This document shows positions 7,739-15,164 of a stretch of DNA of 26,382 nt, piece after piece. The DNA is from an uncultured Muribaculaceae bacterium. GTDB taxonomy: Bacteria > Bacteroidota > Bacteroidia > Bacteroidales > Muribaculaceae. The stretch's first letter is position 1. Each line of letters opens with the position of its first letter. The notes under the pieces were generated by a model that worked only from the letters and a program-made list of their open reading frames with translations, was not told the origin of the DNA and did no database searches. The stretch spans positions 1 through 26,382 of the forward strand of contig CAJUAF010000030.1 in the NCBI GenBank assembly GCA_910584365.1, given 5' to 3'. The position numbers and the translations under genes are program-made.

Positions 7739-9121
7739 ATGGAATTACCCTTTGCCGAATCATGGAAAATCAAGATGGTCGAACCCATCCGTAAAAGCAC
7801 CCGACAGGAACGTCAGCAATGGCTCGAGGAAGCCGACTACAACGTGTTCCAGCTGCGGGCCGACCAGGTGTATATCGACCTGCTGACCGACTCCGGCACC
7901 GGAGCCATGAGCGACCGCCAGTGGGCCGCCATGATGACAGGCGACGAAAGCTATGCCGGAGCGCGCTCTTTCTTCCGCCTCAAAGACACCATCAGCCGCC
8001 TGACCGGCTTTGAATACGTCATCCCCACGCATCAGGGACGCGCCGCCGAGAACGTCCTGTTCAGCCACCTTGTCAAAGAGGGGGACATCGTCCCGGGGAA
8101 TTCCCATTTCGACACCACCAAAGGCCACATCGAGAGCCGCCGGGCGACAGCCCTGGACTGCACGGTCGACGAAGCCAGAGACACCCAGCTGGAAGTACCC
8201 TTCAAAGGGAACGTCGATGTCGCCAAGCTCGAGAAAGCCCTCGAACAATATCATGACCGCATCCCCTTCATCATCGTCACAATCACCAACAACACCGCCG
8301 GCGGACAGCCCGTTTCGCTTGAAAATCTCCGCCAGGTACGCCGCGTGGCCGACAAGTGGGGCAAGCGCGTCATCTTCGACTCAGCCCGCTTCGCCGAGAA
8401 CGCATACTTCATCAAGACCCGTGAGGAAGGACAACAAGACCGCACGATAAAAGACATCGTCCGCGAGATATTCTCCCTGGCCGACGCCATGACAATGTCG
8501 GCCAAGAAAGACGGCATCGTAAATATGGGCGGCTTCATCGCCACCCGCCACGAAGACTGGTACGAAGGAGCAAAACGTTTCTGCATCCCCTTCGAAGGTT
8601 ACCTGACCTACGGCGGCATGAACGGCCGTGACATGGACGCCCTGGCTGTCGGACTCGACGAGAACACGGAATTCGACAATCTCCAGACCCGCATCCATCA
8701 GGTAGAATACCTGGCCAAGCGCCTCGACGAGTTCGGAATCCCCTACCAGCGCCCCGCCGGCGGCCACGCCATCTTCGTTGACGCCTCCAAAGTGCTGACC
8801 CATGTTCCCAAAGAGGAATTTCCCGCCCAGACCCTCACCGTGGAACTGTACCTCGAAGCAGGTATCCGCGGTTGCGAAATCGGCTACATCCTTGCTGACC
8901 GCGACCCCGTTACCCGCGAGAACCGTTTCGGCGGACTCGACCTCCTGCGCCTGGCTATCCCCCGCCGCGTCTACACCGACAACCACATGGACGTCATCGC
9001 CGTGGCCCTCAAGAACGTCTACGACCGCCGCGAATCAATCACCCGAGGAGTGAAAATCATATGGGAGGCCGAACTGATGCGCCACTTCACCGTCAAACTC
9101 CGTCCCGCCGGCGAAGAATAA
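7739..9121 (+). CDS. tnaA: Tryptophanase (tryptophan indole-lyase)
   Basis: PLP enzyme splitting tryptophan into indole, pyruvate and ammonia in the cytoplasm. The 460 residues align along their length with E. coli TnaA (471). Seen: DLLTDSGTGAMS, PTHQGRAAEN, NTAGGQPVS, DSARFAENAYFIK, and SAKKDGIVNMGG with PLP-binding Lys257 (equivalent of E. coli Lys270). Two residues separate tryptophanase from the sister enzyme tyrosine phenol-lyase. Asp125 (HFDTTKG) matches TnaA Asp137, where TPL has Thr. Ile381 (GCEIG) stands where TPL has the tyrosine-binding Arg. I therefore call tryptophanase. The upstream in-frame extension to 7646 is rejected because family proteins begin near MELPFAESWK and a promoter element lies inside the extension. 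No tryptophan permease is adjacent and no TnaC-like leader peptide was seen. Confidence 0.94.
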   Translation: MELPFAESWKIKMVEPIRKSTRQERQQWLEEADYNVFQLRADQVYIDLLTDSGTGAMSDRQWAAMMTGDESYAGARSFFRLKDTISRLTGFEYVIPTHQGRAAENVLFSHLVKEGDIVPGNSHFDTTKGHIESRRATALDCTVDEARDTQLEVPFKGNVDVAKLEKALEQYHDRIPFIIVTITNNTAGGQPVSLENLRQVRRVADKWGKRVIFDSARFAENAYFIKTREEGQQDRTIKDIVREIFSLADAMTMSAKKDGIVNMGGFIATRHEDWYEGAKRFCIPFEGYLTYGGMNGRDMDALAVGLDENTEFDNLQTRIHQVEYLAKRLDEFGIPYQRPAGGHAIFVDASKVLTHVPKEEFPAQTLTVELYLEAGIRGCEIGYILADRDPVTRENRFGGLDLLRLAIPRRVYTDNHMDVIAVALKNVYDRRESITRGVKIIWEAELMRHFTVKLRPAGEE

Positions 9122-9172
9122 CAGCCCGGCAAAACAATACTGAACCTTTTCCTAACCGGAAACGTTCCCTCA

Positions 9173-9210
9173 GCAGGCGGAATCTCCGCTCCATGGAGAA
9201 ATCCGCCTGC
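9173..9210 (+). terminator. Possible hairpin terminator after tnaA
   Basis: Arms GCAGGCGGA (9173-9181) and TCCGCCTGC (9202-9210), extended inside by TCTCC/GGAGA after a small bulge. No T-run follows, so it may only stabilise the tnaA 3' end. Confidence 0.4.
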
Positions 9211-9266
9211 ATCCCCTACCCCCCGTGTGGTTTCCCTCCATACTCTAACCGCTACTTATCAGTGTA

Positions 9267-10100
9267 ATGAAAAAGATTCTTTTAGCTGCCGCCGCCGTTT
9301 TCCTGCTCTCCGTTACCGGAGGGTGCGATAAAATAAAGCAATTTTTCGGTTCGGAGAAATTCCCGGTCGAGAACGTGGCGGCCGCCGATTCCGTCACCAC
9401 CTCCGACGGCCTCTTCGCCAAAGTGGAAATCGACATGGATGTCCCCAAGAACGGCTCGGCATCCGCCGATTCCATAACGAAATGGATTCTCCAGTCATGC
9501 CGGAGCGTCTGCGAATCTTCGGGCCTGCCCGTCCCCGCCGACGGGAAACTCGACCAGGCCTACGCCGATTCTTTCGTCCGTAATATCTCCGCCGACTTCA
9601 ACCGGCAGCTCTCCGATCCGGAATGGGCGCCGATGGGGCTGTCGCTATCCATCTCTTTCCCATGCGACACGGTGACCGACCGCTTTGCCACTTATTTCAG
9701 CACCACTGACATATATCTCGGAGGCGCCCACGGCTCCTACCTCTGCTTCGGACGCACCATCATCCTTGAAGATGCCCGCTGGCTCACGTGGGACATGATT
9801 CCCCGGGCTAAAGACCAGGATTTCCTAAGGATGGTCCTCGGCGAACTCGCCTCGCAGTATTTCGAGACCTCCGAGCAGGAAGCTGTCCAGGGGATGTTTC
9901 TCCCCGACAACGGCGAACTTCCTTTCCCCGTCTGCGACCCTGTCCTGACCGACAAGGGACTTATGGTGATCTACCAACAGTATGAAATCGCCCCTTACAG
10001 CGCCGGACTCCCGTCGTGCCTCATCCCCTATGACCGCCTGAAACAGTTTGTGACGCCCGAGGCGGCAGCCCTGTTCCCCGCCGATGTTGAAGGAAATTAA
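9267..10100 (+). CDS. Lipoprotein with DUF3298 (RsiV-like) domain
   Basis: A 277-residue lipoprotein: MKK, hydrophobic core, and lipobox VTGGC with Cys20 as the lipid-anchored residue. The C-terminal half contains the conserved pattern of DUF3298 proteins: GGAHGSY (about 152-158), a WLTWDMI segment, and a closing YQQYEIAPYSAG...IPYDRLKQF block. The same domain forms the extracytoplasmic part of Bacillus RsiV, where it binds lysozyme. In Bacteroidetes lipoproteins the role is unknown, so I do not claim lysozyme binding. No matching sigma factor is nearby. The gene follows tnaA by 145 nt with a hairpin between them; no clear own promoter was found. Confidence 0.85.
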   Translation: MKKILLAAAAVFLLSVTGGCDKIKQFFGSEKFPVENVAAADSVTTSDGLFAKVEIDMDVPKNGSASADSITKWILQSCRSVCESSGLPVPADGKLDQAYADSFVRNISADFNRQLSDPEWAPMGLSLSISFPCDTVTDRFATYFSTTDIYLGGAHGSYLCFGRTIILEDARWLTWDMIPRAKDQDFLRMVLGELASQYFETSEQEAVQGMFLPDNGELPFPVCDPVLTDKGLMVIYQQYEIAPYSAGLPSCLIPYDRLKQFVTPEAAALFPADVEGN

Positions 10101-10170
10101 CACTGTTACCCCTCCTTCCTCCTCCGTTTCTTAAAAAAGATTAGAGAATTCAAATACAATCCCGACTTGT

Positions 10171-10201
10171 TTGCAAGGCCGCGAAATTTTATATAATTTT
10201 G
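10171..10201 (+). promoter_or_regulatory. nhaC promoter
   Basis: TTG at 10171-10173, exactly 20 nt, then TAATTTTG at 10194-10201 followed by C: full consensus. Predicted start near 10205, leader of about 90 nt before the start codon at 10298. Confidence 0.8.
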
Positions 10202-10208
10202 CGGCCTT
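10175..10208. repeat. Operator-like inverted repeat over the nhaC promoter
   Basis: Fourteen-base arms (10175-10188 and 10195-10208) match at 13 positions around the centre TTATAT. The arms begin AAGGCCGC and end GCGGCCTT. The repeat fills the promoter spacer, the minus-7 box and the predicted start site. Since the left arm is upstream of the start, this promoter's RNA cannot contain the full hairpin; a protein-binding site is favoured. A terminator for the lipoprotein gene is the alternative, but there is no T-run. Confidence 0.5.
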
Positions 10209-10297
10209 ACAATATATACACAGTGTCTTCTACGTAGTATATAGTGATTTAAACAGCCCTCTGTCGGCATTAACCAACATTCAAACAGTTTTTAAGG

Positions 10298-11749
10298 TTG
10301 AAAAGATTTGAATTCGGCAAGCCGAACTCCCCTACGCTGGGAGTCTCGCTTGCGCCGCTTGCAGTACTGCTGCTTTCCCTTCCGGGAATCATCATCGCCC
10401 GCGGTACCGACGCAGTCTCCGTCGCCGGTCCGTGGACACTTCTGTTCTGTGCCTTCCTGGCTGTAACCCTCGCCGCCGTCTGCCGCACGGCCACCCGGCG
10501 CGGACTGATGCTGGGGCTGCGACGAAGCGCCGGCCAGATTCTTCCGGCCATCCCCATTCTCGTCTGCATAGCCATGATCGCCACCACCTGGATGATTTCC
10601 GGCATCGTGCCTACACTTATAAGCTACGGGCTGCAGATTCTTTCCCCCCGGCTCTTCCTCCTGCTGGCCTGCGCCGTCAGCGCCGCCATTTCCGTCCTGA
10701 CCGGAAGCTCCTGGACAACAATCGCCACAATCGGCGTGGCTTTCATGGGCATCGGGGAGGTGATGGGATATTCATCTCCCTGGATCGCCGGCGCCATAAT
10801 CTCCGGAGCATACTTCGGCGACAAGGTTTCCCCCCTGAGCGACACTACCGTAGTGGCCTCTTCCGCAGCCGGAGTCGATCTCTTCCGGCATATCCGCTAT
10901 ATGATGGTGACCACGATTCCCGCCTTCGTCATTGCCCTGACGGTGTTCCTCTGCGTGGGACTTTTCGGCACCCCTTCGGCACCTGCCGGTTCCTCGGCCA
11001 TGGTGAAGGCTCTCGAAAGTTCCTTCAACATCACTCCCTGGGTACTGCTCATCCCCCTGATGACCATCACCCTTATTCTGCTGCGGGTTAAAAGCCTGCT
11101 GGTTCTCCTGACGGCAGCCCTGCTCGGATTCGCCGGCATCTTCATTTTCCAGCCCGACATGGCCTTCTCCCCCCTCCGGGCCGCCGGCGCCCTGTGGACC
11201 GGATTTTCCCTTAACACCGGCAACGCCTCCCTGGATGACCTGGTCGCCACCGGAGGCATAACCGGCATGGCCTCTACGATTTTCCTCGTCACAAGCGCCA
11301 TGATTTTCGGAGCCGCCATGATCGGCACCGGTATGCTCGGACGCATCACCGAGGCTTTCACCTCCTCACTGCGCAAGCGCACCTCCATCGTCAGCGCCAC
11401 CGTCGGGAGCGGCCTGGCGATGAACTGCCTGACCGCCGACCAGTATCTCTCGCTGATTATAACCGGAAATATGTACCGCACGCTCTACCGCCGTTTCGGT
11501 CTGGAAGCCCGTCTTCTGAGCCGGTCCATGGAGGATTCCGTCTCCGTCACCTCAGTGCTGATTCCCTGGAACTCCTGCGGCCTGACCCAGTCGACAGTCC
11601 TGGGCGTGTCGACCCTGGCCTATTTCCCCTGCTGCATCTTCAATATCCTCTCCCCGGTGATGACCCTTGTAATCGCCTATATCGGCTACCGCATCCCCCA
11701 GCCGTCACGTCAGACACCCCTGGCTCCCGTTACCGTCAAGGCTTCCTGA
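10298..11749 (+). CDS. nhaC: NhaC-family Na+/H+ antiporter
   Basis: An integral inner-membrane protein of 483 residues with about a dozen hydrophobic segments, predicted to exchange cytoplasmic Na+ for external H+. The NhaC hallmark region is well preserved: GSSWTTIATIGVAFMGIG (about 139-156) followed by AGAIISGAYFGDKVSPLSDTT (about 167-187) and DLFRHIRYM. A second conserved block, LTADQYLSL and SVLIPWNSCG, lies near residues 380-430. The start is TTG: AGG precedes it and the next upstream in-frame codons reach a stop without an ATG, while the next internal ATG is about 70 codons in and would remove the first membrane segments. Substrate preference (Na+/H+ versus malate/lactate exchange) cannot be told from sequence alone. 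Confidence 0.92.
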   Translation: MKRFEFGKPNSPTLGVSLAPLAVLLLSLPGIIIARGTDAVSVAGPWTLLFCAFLAVTLAAVCRTATRRGLMLGLRRSAGQILPAIPILVCIAMIATTWMISGIVPTLISYGLQILSPRLFLLLACAVSAAISVLTGSSWTTIATIGVAFMGIGEVMGYSSPWIAGAIISGAYFGDKVSPLSDTTVVASSAAGVDLFRHIRYMMVTTIPAFVIALTVFLCVGLFGTPSAPAGSSAMVKALESSFNITPWVLLIPLMTITLILLRVKSLLVLLTAALLGFAGIFIFQPDMAFSPLRAAGALWTGFSLNTGNASLDDLVATGGITGMASTIFLVTSAMIFGAAMIGTGMLGRITEAFTSSLRKRTSIVSATVGSGLAMNCLTADQYLSLIITGNMYRTLYRRFGLEARLLSRSMEDSVSVTSVLIPWNSCGLTQSTVLGVSTLAYFPCCIFNILSPVMTLVIAYIGYRIPQPSRQTPLAPVTVKAS

Positions 11750-11767
11750 GTTCCCCTCTGCCCGCGC

Positions 11768-12412
11768 CTATTTCAGACGCGTTATAAGGGGAGCGCGCTC
11801 TCCGAAGGCCGCTTTGAGCGATGTATTCAGCCTCACAGGTACACTCAGCCCCACCGAAGCCGGCAGAATTATATCTCCGGTCTTCAACGTGGTGAACCGG
11901 CTCAGAAGCGCCACGGTCTCTTCTATCCTCAAATCTTCCCCCGTCACCCGCGCCGTAAGCGTTACCGGCTCGAACGGCTCGGCGCACCCCGTTCCCAATG
12001 GCGCGTATTCCAGAGTTATCTCCATTGTTTCCCCTGCGACCGGATACCCTTCCGAAACCGGGCCGGCCGTAAGGGCGCAGTCAAACATCCATGTCAGGGG
12101 GTTGGAGGCTTCCGGGACGCTGTCGGGGCGAAGAAGCGCTGTCAGCGATACGCCCGAGATATAACGGGAAGCGAAGCGCGGAGCTATGAATTTTCCCTGG
12201 TGACCGATATGGACGGCCGGAAACACCTCCATACTCCACCCTTCCCGGGCGAATTCCGGCACAAATACCGGGCGGTCATTGCGGTTAATCACGGAATCGG
12301 CAAGCAGACTGACCGGAAAGCAGTCAAGGGGATTGGCGTCGGCCAGGGCTACGGCGGCAGCGGCTTCCGCCGGCCATCGGTGGGCCTCCCGGTTCACTTT
12401 CAGTATCTTCAT
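11768..12412 (-). CDS. FAH-like pseudoenzyme coupled to rex
   Basis: This 214-residue protein aligns with bacterial fumarylacetoacetate hydrolase (FAH) family enzymes of Bacteroidetes: PVFVPEF (48-54), GKFIAPRFASRY (73-84), GVSLTAL (87-93), and SRFTTLKTGDII (171-182). The FAH metal-binding and catalytic positions look destroyed. The family E-x-E (YETEL) is MEVFP here, so Glu62 remains but the second Glu is Phe64. GIDFTARD becomes GVSLTALL, losing both Asp. The GTPxGVG loop becomes PASVGLS. I infer a non-catalytic FAH fold. Its ATG overlaps the rex stop codon (ATGA), so translation is coupled and both proteins are made together; a role linked to redox sensing is inference. It ends 18 nt from nhaC with no obvious terminator. 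Confidence 0.8.
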   Translation of the reverse strand: MKILKVNREAHRWPAEAAAAVALADANPLDCFPVSLLADSVINRNDRPVFVPEFAREGWSMEVFPAVHIGHQGKFIAPRFASRYISGVSLTALLRPDSVPEASNPLTWMFDCALTAGPVSEGYPVAGETMEITLEYAPLGTGCAEPFEPVTLTARVTGEDLRIEETVALLSRFTTLKTGDIILPASVGLSVPVRLNTSLKAAFGERAPLITRLK

Positions 12413-13044
12413 CGGCAGGACATCCTGTTATACATTACCGCCAGCTGGGCATAGATGGACGTATTGGTTATCACAACATCATCGGGTACCTGGATGCGGT
12501 AAGGAGTGAAATTCCAGATAGCTTTTAGACCGGCCCCGACGATTGCGTCGGCAGCGTCCTGGGCATACTCCACCGGGACGGCCACAATGCCGATCTCGAC
12601 TCCCAGTTCCCGCACCTTTTCCGGCAGGTCGGCCACATCATAAATCGGCAGTCCCTTCACGGCGGTGCCTATCAGCGCCGGATTCACATCGAATCCGGCC
12701 ACGATGTTAAGTCCGTAGTTCGTAAGGCCCGAGTCCTGCATCAGCGCCGTTCCCAGGGAACCGGCCCCGAGCATCACCGCCTTATGGCATTTGCGGAACC
12801 CCAGGAATTCCTCGAGCTTATGTTCCAGAAGGCTCACTTCGTAGCCTATACGGGTCTTACCCTTGATATCCAGAAAAGAAAGGTCTTTGGCAATCTGCGA
12901 AGGGTCGCCGTTGATGCCGCGGGCGATCCCCGTGGAGGAGACATACTCCACCCCCCTCTCCCGAAGGAGACTTACATAGGCCAGATACCACGGCAAACGC
13001 CGCAGCGCCGGTTCTGGAATCAAGTCGCGGAGACGGTCAAGCAT
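12409..13044 (-). CDS. rex: Redox-sensing transcriptional repressor Rex
   Basis: Rex represses fermentation and anaerobic energy genes and leaves DNA when NADH rises. The 211-residue protein has the standard layout: an N-terminal winged helix (about 10-75, including SSTGIARGINGDPSQIAKDLSFL, where QIAKDLS is the recognition helix region), then a Rossmann NAD(H) domain with GAGSLG (93-98) and AGFDVNP, and a C-terminal domain-swapped helix region ending NTSIYAQLAVMYNR. Length and motifs are those of the Bacteroidetes Rex. It is first in a two-gene unit with the coupled FAH-like gene. Its promoter begins in the last codons of the upstream HD-domain gene and carries a Rex-like operator. Confidence 0.96.
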   Translation of the reverse strand: MLDRLRDLIPEPALRRLPWYLAYVSLLRERGVEYVSSTGIARGINGDPSQIAKDLSFLDIKGKTRIGYEVSLLEHKLEEFLGFRKCHKAVMLGAGSLGTALMQDSGLTNYGLNIVAGFDVNPALIGTAVKGLPIYDVADLPEKVRELGVEIGIVAVPVEYAQDAADAIVGAGLKAIWNFTPYRIQVPDDVVITNTSIYAQLAVMYNRMSCR

Positions 13045-13047
13045 ACG

Positions 13048-13066
13048 TTACTGAAATTTTTCGCAA
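13048..13066 (-). promoter_or_regulatory. Candidate Rex operator (autoregulation)
   Basis: The minus strand reads TTGCGAAAAATTTCAGTAA. Compared with the classic Rex site TTGTGAAATATTTCACAA, 14 of the first 18 positions agree, including the TTG and GAAA...TTTCA core; one outer half is weak. It overlaps the rex minus-7 box and predicted start, where a repressor would block transcription. Confidence 0.45.
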
Positions 13067-13094
13067 AGTTACTGAAACTTCCTCATGATGGCAA
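13064..13094 (-). promoter_or_regulatory. rex promoter
   Basis: On the minus strand: TTG (13092-13094), exactly 20 nt, then TAACTTTG (13064-13071) followed by C, full consensus. Start predicted near 13060, giving a leader of about 16 nt. The minus-33 element lies within the last codons of the upstream phosphodiesterase gene (stop at 13083). Confidence 0.8.
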
Positions 13095-15125
13095 ATTTTT
13101 ATCCTTGGCCTTTGCCTCGGGAGGATAGGAGACGCGCCCGTGATACATCGACCTCAGACGTTTGATAAATGCTTCCTTTATCTGGGAAATATCGCGGAAC
13201 GACAGAGGGGAATCGTTGTGCAGACCGTCAGCCACCTGCTGGTCAATCAGTTTGTTGACCAGCGCCGAAATCGCGGCTTCGGAATGGTCCGTCAGAGAGC
13301 GGGAAGCGGCTTCGACTGCATCGGCCATCATCAGCAGCGATGCCTCGCGAGTGCGGGGATTCGGGCCGGGATAGGTAAACGGAGCCGGATCCACCTCCTC
13401 GTCGGGATGGGCCTGCTGTTCTTTGATATAAAAATATTTGGCTTTCCCTTTGCCGTGATGCTGAAGGATGAAGTCTTTGACTACAGCAGGGAGTTTTGCC
13501 TTGTCGGCCCGCCGGACGCCGTCGGTGACGTGGCCGATGATGATGCGGGCGCTCTGGGCCGGAGTGAGGACATCGTGGGGGTTGACGCCGTACTGGTTCT
13601 CGGTGAAGAACGCCGGATTCTCTATCTTTCCTATGTCATGATAGAGGGCGCCCGCCCTTACAAGCTGTACGTTGGCCCCGATTTTATGGGCCGCTTCAGA
13701 AGCCAGGTTGCTGACGGCCATACTGTGCTGGAAAGTCCCCGGACATTCCGTGGAGAGTTTTCTCAGCTCCGGATTATTGATGTCGGAGAGTTCAACCAGC
13801 GTCACTACGGAAGTCAGTCCGAAAAGTTTCTCGAAAATGAATATCAGGATATAGGCGAAGGAAATCAACACGGAATTGATGGCGAAATACCCTACCAGTC
13901 TTCCCGACATGGAAGAAAGGGAACCGGTCGACATAAGCTCCACGGCTACATATCCCGCTATATAGGTTCCCAGGGCGATGAGCGCCGACCTAAGCAGCTG
14001 GCTTCTCTTCGACAGCTCTTTCAGAGAAAAGACCACGGCGCCCCCCGCAAGGATTTCGACAAAAATAAATTCAAGCTGGAAAGAGGCCAGGACGGCACAC
14101 AGCAACACCTCGGTCACATACACGAAGAACGCCGTCCGCGCATCGAAGAAAACCACAATCACTACCGGCAGTATGGCAAGCGGGACAATATAAAGCCCCG
14201 AGGAAACCACCTTCGACATGGCCACCGCGAAAATGAAGAATCCCGATACCAGGAGCATCACGGCCAGCATCTTTTTAACCGACACAAGAGTGTCGGGATA
14301 ATAGAGGATGAAATAAACGAAAATCATCGAGAAGAGGCAGACCACGAAAATAATCTGTCCCGACAGGGTATTCATCCGTCGGTTGCGGTCATGGCGTCCC
14401 ATCTTCTCCAGGGTCTGCTCATAGCTCTTCAGGACCTGATATACCTGGGGGCTGACCCTGTCACCGCGGTCGATGATGCGTTCTCCCTGCTGGATAACTC
14501 CGATGGCGGCCACCACAGGCTGAATCAGCGTCTCGCGGTACTGGTCGGAAGCCTTCCGGTCCTCGATGATGCTGGGGACGATGACATTGGCCAGTCCGAG
14601 CTTCTGTATTTCGGCCCGCTCGGGGCTGCTGCTGAACACACTGTCAATCATGGCGTAGGCATCGCGCTGGGAAATCATCGCGTCCGTGGCATATCCTACC
14701 TTGATATTGTCTTCATTGAAAGTAACCTCCGGGAGATTCCCCTGGTCGATCATCGCCGCCGTCTGAGCGTCGATGACTCCTCCGTCATAGATGCGGCGCA
14801 CCGTCGTCAGCAGACGCGACCGGGTCCCGGCCGACAGATTAGTGGCGTCGCTGATGACTGCCTCCACCCGCTCCAGAGCCGCCTCGTCTCGGCGGTAAAT
14901 CGGCATGAAAGTGCGGTCTATGCTGTCAATCATCTGTTTGACAGTGGCGGAATCGCGGTAGACGGGTATGTCGAAAGGCGCCGTCAGCAGTTCATAATTC
15001 CACGGGCGGTTCAGCTCGTAAGAAAACTTATGCTTGCTGTCGCCGGGCATGAAGTAGACCACTACAACCGTGGCCACAAGGAAAATAAGCGCCAGATATG
15101 TTGTGTTGCGGGATGGTAGTTTCAT
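13083..15125 (-). CDS. pgpH: PgpH-type 7TM HD-domain phosphodiesterase (probable c-di-AMP hydrolase)
   Basis: A 680-residue membrane protein of the 7TMR-HD family, whose studied members (Listeria PgpH) hydrolyse cyclic di-AMP. Layout: one N-terminal membrane segment (about 9-26), a large extracytoplasmic region (about 30-265), a cluster of about seven membrane segments (about 265-455), then a cytoplasmic HD domain. The HD metal ligands are visible as His467 (FQHSMA), His496-Asp497 (YHDIGK), and later conserved HHGKG and DAVEAASRS segments. No diadenylate cyclase gene is in the window, so c-di-AMP as substrate rests on family knowledge. It sits 39 nt downstream of the SDR gene but also has a perfect promoter of its own directly at its start codon. 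Confidence 0.9.
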   Translation of the reverse strand: MKLPSRNTTYLALIFLVATVVVVYFMPGDSKHKFSYELNRPWNYELLTAPFDIPVYRDSATVKQMIDSIDRTFMPIYRRDEAALERVEAVISDATNLSAGTRSRLLTTVRRIYDGGVIDAQTAAMIDQGNLPEVTFNEDNIKVGYATDAMISQRDAYAMIDSVFSSSPERAEIQKLGLANVIVPSIIEDRKASDQYRETLIQPVVAAIGVIQQGERIIDRGDRVSPQVYQVLKSYEQTLEKMGRHDRNRRMNTLSGQIIFVVCLFSMIFVYFILYYPDTLVSVKKMLAVMLLVSGFFIFAVAMSKVVSSGLYIVPLAILPVVIVVFFDARTAFFVYVTEVLLCAVLASFQLEFIFVEILAGGAVVFSLKELSKRSQLLRSALIALGTYIAGYVAVELMSTGSLSSMSGRLVGYFAINSVLISFAYILIFIFEKLFGLTSVVTLVELSDINNPELRKLSTECPGTFQHSMAVSNLASEAAHKIGANVQLVRAGALYHDIGKIENPAFFTENQYGVNPHDVLTPAQSARIIIGHVTDGVRRADKAKLPAVVKDFILQHHGKGKAKYFYIKEQQAHPDEEVDPAPFTYPGPNPRTREASLLMMADAVEAASRSLTDHSEAAISALVNKLIDQQVADGLHNDSPLSFRDISQIKEAFIKRLRSMYHGRVSYPPEAKAKDKNLPS

Positions 15126-15130
15126 TCAGG

Positions 15131-15161
15131 CAAATTTAAACAATCTTCGATGAATCGCCAA
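15131..15161 (-). promoter_or_regulatory. Promoter of the HD phosphodiesterase gene (near-leaderless)
   Basis: On the minus strand: TTG (15159-15161), exactly 20 nt, then TAAATTTG (15131-15138) followed by C: full consensus. The box ends 5 nt before the ATG at 15125, so the predicted mRNA would have almost no leader. Confidence 0.65.
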
Positions 15162-15164
15162 GAA

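Noticed and set aside
13140..15119. 659-codon open frame antisense to the HD phosphodiesterase gene
   Set aside because: It mirrors the whole of a well-recognised gene, has no family resemblance, and its composition (rich in His, Gln, Arg, Gly) is that of a shadow frame.
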